Positions 23,762 to 30,790 of a DNA stretch of 37,114 nt are shown piece by piece (the stretch's first letter is position 1; every line of letters begins with the position of its first letter). The position numbers were made by a program, and so were the translations under genes. Under the pieces are notes generated by a model. That model had not been told where the DNA came from and searched no databases. It saw only the letters and a list, made by a program, of their open reading frames with translations. This stretch comes from an uncultured Nitrospira sp. (GTDB lineage: Bacteria > Nitrospirota > Nitrospiria > Nitrospirales > Nitrospiraceae): assembly GCA_902500805.1 (NCBI GenBank), contig CABVSA010000032.1, positions 1-37,114 on the forward strand, given 5' to 3'.

Positions 23762-24093
23762 CTGATGCGAGTCCTCCATTCATTCTTATCTTACGGCCAA
23801 GAGAAGCAGAGGAGTGGGCACATCGACTGGCTTCAATGACAGGCACTTCGTCCCCGTGGATATACGGGGCACTGAGAATAAAGGGGATGGTGGATCGTTT
23901 GCACAATGATGCTGAAGGGATCCTGAAATCCAAAGAGACCACAGGAACTACGCCCCGAAAGTCCAGCATAGGAAATGGGCAGGCACGGCGGCATCAGATT
24001 CCATTGCACGCTCCAGTCTGGCAGAAGAGGATGATAATGAAGGTCGATGCTGTGTCTGCCTGGTTTGTCCTGGCTCTTGGGCTTCGCCGATGA
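23758..24093 (+). CDS. Hypothetical protein overlapping the dksA-type stop
   Basis: A 111-codon frame whose ATG overlaps the preceding stop (ATGA). It is polar and basic for about 90 residues and ends in a short hydrophobic stretch (S-A-W-F-V-L-A-L-G-L). The only ribosome site is GAGG, 2 bases upstream, so it would depend on translational coupling. No family is recognised. It may be a chance frame in the stretch before cbpA. Confidence 0.3.
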   Translation: MTDASPPFILILRPREAEEWAHRLASMTGTSSPWIYGALRIKGMVDRLHNDAEGILKSKETTGTTPRKSSIGNGQARRHQIPLHAPVWQKRMIMKVDAVSAWFVLALGLRR

Positions 24094-24183
24094 CGATACC
24101 GTGAGGTCCATGCGCTTACCCAGCACAACGAACGCCCAGGGAGCTCCCGATGTGGTTGACGAAACAGCCGGAAACGAATCGAT

Positions 24184-25116
24184 ATGGAATTTAAGGACTA
24201 CTACAAACTTCTCGAGATTGACCGCACGGCGACCGCCGACGACATCAAAAGTGCCTACCGGAAGCTGGCGCGAAAATATCATCCGGACGTGAGTAAAGAG
24301 CCGCAAGCGGAAGCGCGATTTAAGGAAATCGGTGAAGCCCACGAAGTTCTTCAGGACCCGGAGAAGCGCGCCGCCTACGACCAACTGGGCAATCGCTGGC
24401 GGGCAGGACAGGAATTTACCCCTCCGCCGGAGTGGGCTGCAGGCTTCGAGTTCACTCCCGGTGGCGCGTCTGCAGCGGGAGATACCGGCTATAGCGATTT
24501 CTTCTCCACCTTGTTTGGCAACTTCGCCCGTCACACCGCTCCCTCCCGTGCTCATGGTGAGGACCATCATGCGAAAATTTTCATTGCTCTCGATGATGCG
24601 TTTCACGGCGGTACCCACACGGTTACCCTGCGTGCCCCACAGGTGAATGCACAAGGCCAGGTGGTGCTGCGGGAGCGGTCGCTGCATGTGCAAATCCCCA
24701 AAGGCATCCATGAAGGCCAGCATATCCGATTGGCAGGGCAGGGTGCGCCGGGAGTCAACGGGATGCCTGCAGGGGACCTCTATCTCGAAATCTGTTTTCA
24801 TCCCCACTCCCTCTATCAGGTACAAGGCCGTGATCTGTCTCTCTCATTGCCGCTTGCACCATGGGAAGCGGCCCTCGGAGCCACGGTCAAAGCGCCGACA
24901 CCGACCGGCGTGGTTGAAGTCAAAGTCCCCCCAGGCTCGCAGAGTGGGCGAAAACTACGGCTCAAGGGACGAGGTATTCCCGGTGAACCGGCTGGCGATC
25001 TCTATCTTGTCCTGGCAGTAGTCCTTCCGGCAGCGGAGACGGAGAAGGCACAACAGATCTATCGCACCATGGCGCGGGAACTGGCATTCAATCCGCGCCA
25101 CTCACTCGAAGTCTGA
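24184..25116 (+). CDS. cbpA: DnaJ-family curved-DNA-binding co-chaperone CbpA
   Basis: A 310-residue protein. The N-terminal J domain (residues about 3-70) has the diagnostic H-P-D in Y-H-P-D-V-S-K-E. It is followed by a Gly/Pro-rich linker without the Cys-rich zinc fingers of DnaJ, and two C-terminal beta domains with V-x-I-P-K-G-I-H-E-G-Q-H-I-R-L-A-G-Q-G. This is the CbpA type: a DnaK co-chaperone and nucleoid protein. The next gene encodes the modulator CbpM, 10 bases downstream, which is the usual cbpA-cbpM operon order. The start ATG 24184 lacks a strong ribosome site. Confidence 0.9.
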   Translation: MEFKDYYKLLEIDRTATADDIKSAYRKLARKYHPDVSKEPQAEARFKEIGEAHEVLQDPEKRAAYDQLGNRWRAGQEFTPPPEWAAGFEFTPGGASAAGDTGYSDFFSTLFGNFARHTAPSRAHGEDHHAKIFIALDDAFHGGTHTVTLRAPQVNAQGQVVLRERSLHVQIPKGIHEGQHIRLAGQGAPGVNGMPAGDLYLEICFHPHSLYQVQGRDLSLSLPLAPWEAALGATVKAPTPTGVVEVKVPPGSQSGRKLRLKGRGIPGEPAGDLYLVLAVVLPAAETEKAQQIYRTMARELAFNPRHSLEV

Positions 25117-25126
25117 GGGAATGGAT

Positions 25127-25441
25127 ATGGAGAACGAGATTCTGATCGGGAGTGTGGTTGGTGATGAGGGTGTGCTAGCGCTTGAAGAGTTGGCGCGAGC
25201 TTGTGGCGCGGAGGCGACTTGGATTATTGACTTGGTGGCGGTAGGCGTACTGGCACCGGAAGGAAGAGAGACCACGGATTGGCGCTTTTGCGCGGCAGAT
25301 CTCACATGTGCTCGACGAGTCGCCCGGCTGCAGAGAGATTTCGGAGCGAGCATGGAGGCGGCTGCGGTGATGATCGATCTGCTGAAACAAATCGATCAGT
25401 TACACGCTCGCTTGAAGCAGGCAGGTCTGAATGTGGATTAG
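25127..25441 (+). CDS. cbpM: Chaperone modulator CbpM (MerR-like)
   Basis: A 104-residue protein with a MerR-type helix-turn-helix region (L-E-E-L-A-R-A-C-G-A-E-A-x-W-I-I-D-L-V) and a C-terminal coiled coil (M-I-D-L-L-K-Q-I-D-Q-L-H-A-R-L-K). CbpM binds the J domain of CbpA and inhibits it. It sits directly after cbpA. GAGGGA is 6 bases before ATG 25127; an ATG two codons earlier is too close to it. Confidence 0.82.
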   Translation: MENEILIGSVVGDEGVLALEELARACGAEATWIIDLVAVGVLAPEGRETTDWRFCAADLTCARRVARLQRDFGASMEAAAVMIDLLKQIDQLHARLKQAGLNVD

Positions 25442-25713
25442 GTGTGGGATGTCGTGTGGGAGCGGGGACATGGCCGGTTTGCAGGCCTGCCCCATCCGTG
25501 CTGCCCGTGCGCGCACTGTAGTGGGGAGCAAGATCCCGTCAGTCTTAGAAGCCCTTCGCGGACAACATTCCTCTCGTGGCGTGATCGACGGATCATGCAA
25601 TCCGGCCACGCTCACCGGGTGATCCTGGCTGTCCACACCCAGACCCGCAGGATGAAAGGGGTGTCGATCCGGCTAACCTGTATGAGGAACGAGCGTCACA
25701 TTGGGAAGAACGC
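25442..25713. other. Intergenic stretch before the clpB remnant
   Basis: About 270 bases after cbpM with no recognised gene. One frame is open across it but shows no family signal and no ribosome site. It may hold further decayed sequence. Confidence 0.25.
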
Positions 25714-25960
25714 ATGGACATGAACCGTATGACGCTGAAGCTTCAGGAGGCATTGCAGGCTGCCTCAGCTCACGCAGCGCGCCGAAGCCATCAAGGCATT
25801 GACATCGAGCACCTGTTGCTCGCGCTGATGGAACAAGAAACAGGTCTGACCGGTCTGCTGCTTGAATAGGCGGGTGTCTCTCCGGAGGCGGTATTGAAGG
25901 TTGCCGAGGTGGCCTTAGATAAGCTTCCACAGGTACCGAGTGGACAAGGAGTTCGGCCAT
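25714..25960 (+). pseudogene. clpB: N-terminal remnant of ClpB
   Basis: M-D-M-N-R-M-T-L-K-L-Q-E-A-L-Q-A-A matches the ClpB N-terminus, followed by I-D-I-E-H-L-L-L-A-L-M-E-Q-E (Clp-N repeat). TAG at 25867-25869 stops the frame after 51 codons; the same frame continues A-G-V-S-P-E-A-V-L-K, the next ClpB segment, before similarity fades near 25960. GGGAAG precedes ATG 25714. No AAA+ Walker motifs follow, so nearly all of clpB is gone. Its position after cbpA-cbpM fits a chaperone cluster. Confidence 0.78.
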
Positions 25961-26013
25961 CTAAAGATCGCGCTGTCTATCGGCGTGCACAGGTGTGGAT
26001 TGAGATTCTGAAA

Positions 26014-26252
26014 TCGTGGCGCCTCATCCTTGATGAGCGGAATCAGGCCGTGAAGTCGATGATTGCCAGCGTCATCAACGTTGCAAAGGCGAAGGGGAAA
26101 AATTGGAATCTGTGGGTCAGGCCCCCAGAGACTATCCGGACTTCGCGAAGTTTCTGGTCGAGCAGGGCATTGATAGCATCTCGCTCAATCCCGGTACGGT
26201 CCTCAAGACGACCGTGGCCGTCGAGGAGATAGAAAGCGTGTTACAGCGGTGA
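26014..26252 (+). pseudogene. ppsA: C-terminal remnant of phosphoenolpyruvate synthase
   Basis: In the clpB-remnant frame, L-D-E-R-N-Q-A-V-K-S-M-I matches the PpsA C-terminal region. A frameshift of about one base is needed near 26095 to read K-I-G-I-C-G and another near 26112 to read Q-A-P-R-D-Y-P-D-F-A-K-F-L-V-E-Q-G-I-D-S-I-S-L-N-P, ending TGA 26250-26252. This is the PEP-utilising enzyme C-terminus with its catalytic Cys region (I-C-G-Q-A-P). PpsA makes PEP from pyruvate and ATP. Only the last 75 or so codons remain, so it is a dead fragment left by a deletion. Confidence 0.78.
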
Positions 26253-26296
26253 AACTCAGGACGAGCTGGCGCTATTCGAGTGAAGGTTGCTGACTC

Positions 26297-27502
26297 ATGA
26301 AACAAGTCATTTCCGATCTGCCCGATGATCGCTATACAGGGAGACGAGTCTTCGTTCGGGTGGATTTCAACGTCCCCATCAGCAACGGGAAGATTCGAGA
26401 GGATCACCGCCTCCGATGCGCTATCCCGACGATCGAATACCTTTCCCAGCGGGGCGCGACGGTAATCCTGGCCTCTCACCTGGGAAAGCCCAAAGGGACC
26501 GTGGTTCCGGCGCTGTCATTGAAGCCCGTCGCCGACCGACTCAGGAAGATGCTGAAGGTTCCCGCGGTGAAATTCGTCAGCGCGGTCGTTGGTGAGCCGG
26601 TGAAGCATGCCCTCGCCGCCATGAAACCTGGAGAGGTCCTGCTGCTTGAGAATCTGCGGTTTGAACGAGGAGAGGAAGCGAACGATCCCGTCTTCGCGAA
26701 GCAACTCGCCTCACTGGCGGACCTCTATGTGAATGATGCCTTCGGCACGAGCCACCGTTCACACGCATCGACCTATGGGGCGGCTCAACTGTTTGCTGAC
26801 AGGCTGGCAGGCTTGTTAGTGGGCAAGGAGATCGACGCCTTGAGGCATGTTCGAGATCATCCCATACGCCCCTTCCGGGTGGTGGTCGGTGGTCTCAAGA
26901 TTCAAGACAAGCTGGTGGCACTGAAGACGCTCCTTCCCAAGGCCGATACCGTCCTCCTCGGCGGAGGGATTGCCTATACGTTCCTGGCGGCGCAAGGCGT
27001 GGCGATCGGTGATTCGCCGGTGGAGCAGGACTTCATCCCCTGGGCTCAAGACATGCTGACGAAGTATCGGGATCACATTCTTCTGCCGAAGGACCATGTG
27101 ATCGCTAAGAGTATGGAGCAACAACCCGATGGCATCCAGATCGTCCAGGGGGCGATTCCTGCTGGCTTCAAAGGATTGGATGTCGGGCGGGATACGTCGC
27201 TGGCCTTCGCGCATGAGTTGCTCACAGGCACGGGCTCTGTGTTCTGGAATGGCCCGTTAGGGGCCTATGAGGTCGATGAGTTCGCAGGTGGTACGGTCGA
27301 CATCGCTCGCGCCATGGCGCTGGCGCACTGGCGCGGCGCCCACACCGTCGTAGGGGGTGGTGACACCGTCGCTGCGGTGCGCAAAGCAGAAGTGTTGGAG
27401 ACGGAGATCAGCCATGTCTCAACCGGCGGAGGGGCTTCGTTGAAATTCATCGGGGGCGAAGAGCTGCCCGGAATCACTGTGCTCAGCGAGGCACCTCAAT
27501 AA
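26297..27502 (+). CDS. pgk: Phosphoglycerate kinase
   Basis: A 401-residue protein of normal length. PGK motifs are in order: F-V-R-V-D-F-N-V-P (near 20), A-S-H-L-G-K-P (near 60), L-L-L-E-N-L-R-F (near 115), Y-V-N-D-A-F-G-T-S-H-R-S-H-A-S (near 145), V-V-G-G-L-K-I-Q-D-K (near 198, usually G-G-A-K), F-W-N-G-P-L-G-A-Y-E and V-G-G-G-D-T-V-A-A-V near the end. It transfers phosphate between 1,3-bisphosphoglycerate and ADP in glycolysis and carbon fixation. It follows the ppsA remnant, with no strong ribosome site within 8 bases of ATG 26297. It is convergent with the pdh cluster. Confidence 0.95.
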   Translation: MKQVISDLPDDRYTGRRVFVRVDFNVPISNGKIREDHRLRCAIPTIEYLSQRGATVILASHLGKPKGTVVPALSLKPVADRLRKMLKVPAVKFVSAVVGEPVKHALAAMKPGEVLLLENLRFERGEEANDPVFAKQLASLADLYVNDAFGTSHRSHASTYGAAQLFADRLAGLLVGKEIDALRHVRDHPIRPFRVVVGGLKIQDKLVALKTLLPKADTVLLGGGIAYTFLAAQGVAIGDSPVEQDFIPWAQDMLTKYRDHILLPKDHVIAKSMEQQPDGIQIVQGAIPAGFKGLDVGRDTSLAFAHELLTGTGSVFWNGPLGAYEVDEFAGGTVDIARAMALAHWRGAHTVVGGGDTVAAVRKAEVLETEISHVSTGGGASLKFIGGEELPGITVLSEAPQ

Positions 27503-27535
27503 CTTATGGCGAACCAGCGAGGAGGGTGATCTCTA

Positions 27536-27676
27536 TGAAGAAAATCAACGTTGCCGTTAGAGTAGAGCCCCATCACCCGGCTACTGTCGAACGAGCAAGC
27601 TCGTACGGAGCTTCAAGGAGGCGTTTCAGCTCCGTCAGAAACTTCGCGCCCATCACCCCATCGATGGCCCGGTGAT
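27536..27676 (+). other. Short frame with a strong ribosome site, possible truncated gene start
   Basis: GAGGAGGGTG just before ATG 27536 is an excellent ribosome site, and the first codons read M-K-K-I-N-V-A-V-R-V, like a real protein start. The frame runs antisense into the end of the E2 gene and stops after about 46 codons. This may be the surviving start of a gene cut by the junction beside the pdh cluster. Confidence 0.3.
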
Positions 27677-28766
27677 CGCACGACAGCGTCACCTGCATGC
27701 TGCGGCCGGCTCTCACGGCTCCCGCTACGATGACTGGCATGTCCCGAACAGCACCGACGGCGAGCGAGGCGGCTTGCGGCGGGATGAGCACGGCGAGAAA
27801 ATTGTCCACGCCGAACATGCCGAGATTGGAGATTGAAAAGGTGGCGCCGTTGTATTCCTGTGGTTGCAACCGCTTCTGTTTGGCCCGCTCGATGAGCGCC
27901 CGAGATTCAGCCGAGATCGTTTCCAACGTTTTGGTGCCACAATCACGAATGACGGGCGTAATCAGCCCGTCCTCCAGTCCGACCGCCACGCCGATATCGA
28001 CGCGCTCATACCGCCGGATCGCCTCGCCGGAATAGGACACGTTTAGTTCCGGATGCTTGCGGAGCGCCAGGGCCACGGCTTTGATCAGCAGGTCGGTCAT
28101 TGAGGGATGGGATTGCCGCTCTTTCTTGAACTGACGGCGAAACTGCTCCGCCGCTTCCATATTGATTTCTCTCGTCAGATAGAAGTGCGGTACCGGCGCT
28201 TTACTCTGCACCGTAGCCCTGGCGATGGCTTTTCGCATTTGGGTCAGGGGCTGGTCGATTCCGGACGGCATAGCCGACGCGGCAGGCTCTTGCGCCTTGA
28301 CCACATCCTCTTCAACGATTCGTCCCCCGGGACCAGTGCCGGCCACCGTAGAGAGATCGACACCTCGTTTAGCAGCCAGGGCCTTGGCCCGTGGGGAGGC
28401 GATGATACGACTTTCTTCTGTGGGCATGGGTGAGGTAGCAGGCGAGGTTGCCGTTACGGCGGCGGGCTTGGCGCTGGTCGCAGCCGCGGACATGATCGTG
28501 TCAGACAAGGCCTCGGTGATGTCTTCATCTGCCTCGCCGATGACGCCCAACAGCTTCCCAGACTCCACCGTTTCCCCATTCTGCACGAGAATCTTCCGAA
28601 GAATACCGGAGGCGAACGCCTCAAGATCCATGACCGCTTTGTCGGTTTCGATTTCAGCAAGCGCTTCTCCCGCCTGCACAAGATCGCCCTCACGCTTCTT
28701 CCATTCGAGGAGCACGCCCTCCTCCATTGTATCCGTGAGCTTGGGCATTACAACGCGGCTTGCCAT
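27573..28766 (-). CDS. pdhC: Dihydrolipoamide acetyltransferase (E2)
   Basis: A 397-residue protein. Its lipoyl domain (residues about 3-78) has the modified Lys in E-T-D-K-A-V-M-D. After a Pro/Ala-rich linker comes an E3-binding domain (about 125-162: S-P-R-A-K-A-L-A-A-K-R-G-V-D-L, G-T-G-P-G-G-R-I-V-E-E-D-V). The C-terminal acyltransferase core has D-H-R-A-I-D-G near 365 (the catalytic His motif). It transfers acetyl from lipoate to CoA. GGGGAGGAAAGCC precedes ATG 28766, 13 bases after the E1-beta stop, so it is the third gene of the leftward operon. Confidence 0.93.
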   Translation of the reverse strand: MASRVVMPKLTDTMEEGVLLEWKKREGDLVQAGEALAEIETDKAVMDLEAFASGILRKILVQNGETVESGKLLGVIGEADEDITEALSDTIMSAAATSAKPAAVTATSPATSPMPTEESRIIASPRAKALAAKRGVDLSTVAGTGPGGRIVEEDVVKAQEPAASAMPSGIDQPLTQMRKAIARATVQSKAPVPHFYLTREINMEAAEQFRRQFKKERQSHPSMTDLLIKAVALALRKHPELNVSYSGEAIRRYERVDIGVAVGLEDGLITPVIRDCGTKTLETISAESRALIERAKQKRLQPQEYNGATFSISNLGMFGVDNFLAVLIPPQAASLAVGAVRDMPVIVAGAVRAGRSMQVTLSCDHRAIDGVMGAKFLTELKRLLEAPYELARSTVAG

Positions 28767-28779
28767 GGCTTTCCTCCCC

Positions 28780-29748
28780 TCACAGTAGCGACTTAACCGC
28801 CTCGATCACACGCGGCAGGTCCGGAATTGCCGCATCTTCGAGCAGACGGCAATAGGGCATGGGTATATCTTCACCGGTGACTCGCCGGATCGGATTGTCC
28901 AAATAGTCGAATGCGGTCGCATAGAGGCTCTCGGCAATTTGCGCCCCCAGCCCACAGAAATGCCAGCCTTCTTCGACGATCACCAGTCGGCCTGTTTTTT
29001 TGACCGACGTCACAATCGTCTGGAGATCAAAGGGTTTGAGCGTGCGCGGATCGATCACTTCCGCCTCGATGCCTTCGCGGCTCAGTGCGTCGGCGGCTTC
29101 CAGCGCGAGCAACAGCATCTTGGAATAGGCAACGATGGTGACATCCCGTCCCATCCGCTTCACCTCGGCGATGCCGATCGGAATGATGAACTCACCTTCC
29201 TGTACCTCGCCCTTCGTGCTGTACAACAGCTGAGCTTCGATGAAGATGACCGGATTAGGGTCTCGGATCGCACTCTTGAGCAGACCTTTCGCATCGTGAG
29301 GCGTGGCGGGTGCGATGACTTTCAGCCCCGGCACATGGCAGAACCAGGCCTCCAGACTTTGCGAATGTTGAGCCCCCAACTGGTGGGCAGCGCTCCCGGG
29401 GCCTCGGATGACGAGCGGCACCGACAGTTGTCCTCCGGACATGTAGCGGATTTTGGCTGCGTTATTGACAATTTGATCGAGGGCCACGATGCCGAAATTC
29501 ATCGTCATGAGTTCGACGATCGGATAGAGACCCGCCATGGCTGCCCCGATGGCCAGGCCGGTAAAGCCGGCTTCGGTGATGGGTGTATCGATCACGCGCT
29601 GTGGGCCGAATTCCTCGACGAAGCCTTTACTGACCTTAAAGGCGCCTTGATAGTAGGCGACGTCTTCGCCGATCAGAAAGATGCGCTGGTCTCGGCGCAT
29701 CTCCTCGCGCATAGCCTGATTCAGCGCTTCACGGTATGACAACTCCAT
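28780..29748 (-). CDS. pdhB: Pyruvate dehydrogenase E1 beta subunit
   Basis: A 322-residue protein: R-E-A-L-N-Q-A-M-R-E-E-M-R-R-D at the start, then G-E-D-V-A-Y-Y-Q-G-A-F-K-V and a T-P-I-T-E-A-G-F-T-G-L-A-I-G-A-A segment (TPP-domain E1 beta signature). The second half has the transketolase C domain (G-R-L-V-I-V-E-E-G-W). It pairs with E1 alpha to decarboxylate pyruvate. ATG 29748 lies 7 bases after the E1 alpha stop, with AGGAG upstream. An acetoin dehydrogenase subunit is an alternative identity. Confidence 0.92.
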   Translation of the reverse strand: MELSYREALNQAMREEMRRDQRIFLIGEDVAYYQGAFKVSKGFVEEFGPQRVIDTPITEAGFTGLAIGAAMAGLYPIVELMTMNFGIVALDQIVNNAAKIRYMSGGQLSVPLVIRGPGSAAHQLGAQHSQSLEAWFCHVPGLKVIAPATPHDAKGLLKSAIRDPNPVIFIEAQLLYSTKGEVQEGEFIIPIGIAEVKRMGRDVTIVAYSKMLLLALEAADALSREGIEAEVIDPRTLKPFDLQTIVTSVKKTGRLVIVEEGWHFCGLGAQIAESLYATAFDYLDNPIRRVTGEDIPMPYCRLLEDAAIPDLPRVIEAVKSLL

Positions 29749-29755
29749 GGCTCGC

Positions 29756-30730
29756 TTACTCCTGCAAGACGTCGGCGTGTAGATCCGAGCGGGCCGGAAA
29801 CGCACTGTCTTCTGCAAATTGCACGGCGGCCCGCACGATCTCGCCGATCTCCCGCTCCAGCTGTTTGAAATCCGTTTCGTCCGCCAGCTTCTGAGTCATC
29901 ATGGCATTTTTCAACAAGAGAAGCGGATCGCGTTTGCGGTATTCCTCTACTTCTTCCTTGGTCCGGTAATGACCATGTGCCGGGTCCGCCATCGAGTGGC
30001 CCATGAACCGGTAGGTCGTTGCCTCGATGAACCACGGCCCATGCCCCGCACGGACCTCCGCGACCACCCGCTGCATCGCCGTACGGACCGCGAGTACGTC
30101 CATGCCGTCCACCGATTCAGCCGTGATGCCGTAGGATCGGGCGGTTTCGGCCACATTCGCATACAGTGCGATGGCCCGTTCGGCCGGAGTGCCCATCCCA
30201 TAGCGATTGTTCTCGCAAATAAAGATGATCGGCAGTTTCCATAAGGCAGCCAGGTTGAACGCCTCGTGTGCCTGCCCGCTTGGCAGCGCTCCTTCACCGA
30301 AAAAACAGACTGTGACTAGATCGAGCGATCGATACTTATTTGCGAAAGCTAGGCCCGTTGCGAGCGGGATGTGACCTCCGACGATGGCATACCCACCCAT
30401 AAACCGGTGTGGCAGATCGACTAGGTGCATCGATCCGCCCTTGCCTTTGCAGAGGCCGGTCGCCTTGCCGAACAACTCGGCCATGACCCGGCCCGGATCG
30501 GATCCACGCGCGAGACAATGTCCATGGTCGCGGTAGGCGCTGATGACATAATCGTCCGGTCGAAGGGAGGCGATAGCACCGACCGCGATCGCTTCCTCAC
30601 CGATGTATAAGTGAAGAAAGCCCGCGATCTTCGCAAGGGCATACATCTCCGCCGATTTCTCTTCGAATCGGCGGATCAGCAACATCTGACGATAGAGCGA
30701 GAGGAGATCAGCTCGGTCCATATCGACCAT
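29756..30730 (-). CDS. pdhA: Pyruvate dehydrogenase E1 alpha subunit
   Basis: A 324-residue protein: M-L-L-I-R-R-F-E-E-K at about 17, G-F-L-H-L-Y-I-G-E-E-A-I near 40, H-G-H-C-L-A-R-G near 72, G-K-G-G-S-M-H near 98, and the TPP-binding stretch C-F-F-G-E-G-A-L near 147 to E-N-N-R-Y-G-M-G-T near 177. In most relatives the motif starts G-D-G; here it is G-E-G (codon GAA). It decarboxylates pyruvate with E1 beta. The first ATG is at 30730 and a second at 30721. No good Shine-Dalgarno is visible; instead a 19-bp palindrome lies just upstream (30737-30755). E1 beta follows with a 7-base gap, and the acetolactate synthase-like gene precedes it by 60 bases. Confidence 0.9.
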   Translation of the reverse strand: MVDMDRADLLSLYRQMLLIRRFEEKSAEMYALAKIAGFLHLYIGEEAIAVGAIASLRPDDYVISAYRDHGHCLARGSDPGRVMAELFGKATGLCKGKGGSMHLVDLPHRFMGGYAIVGGHIPLATGLAFANKYRSLDLVTVCFFGEGALPSGQAHEAFNLAALWKLPIIFICENNRYGMGTPAERAIALYANVAETARSYGITAESVDGMDVLAVRTAMQRVVAEVRAGHGPWFIEATTYRFMGHSMADPAHGHYRTKEEVEEYRKRDPLLLLKNAMMTQKLADETDFKQLEREIGEIVRAAVQFAEDSAFPARSDLHADVLQE

Positions 30731-30736
30731 TATGCA

Positions 30737-30755
30737 AGTCGGCTCGGAGCCGACT
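30737..30755 (-). promoter_or_regulatory. 19-bp perfect palindrome just upstream of pdhA
   Basis: Arms AGTCGGCTC and GAGCCGACT with a single G between. It starts 7 bases from the pdhA start codon, where a Shine-Dalgarno would be expected. As DNA it could be an operator; as RNA an 8-bp stem with a CGG-type loop could hide or replace the ribosome site or terminate transcripts from the upstream gene. Confidence 0.5.
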
Positions 30756-30790
30756 CAACCAGAATCGTGTGACGATAGAGAGCAACTGGC

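Noticed and set aside
23833..24825. 330-codon open frame on the minus strand
   Set aside because: It is antisense to cbpA, which has a clear J domain; no family features were seen.
28939..29739. 266-codon open frame on the plus strand
   Set aside because: It is antisense to pdhB, whose motifs are clear; the His/Asp-rich product looks like a shadow.
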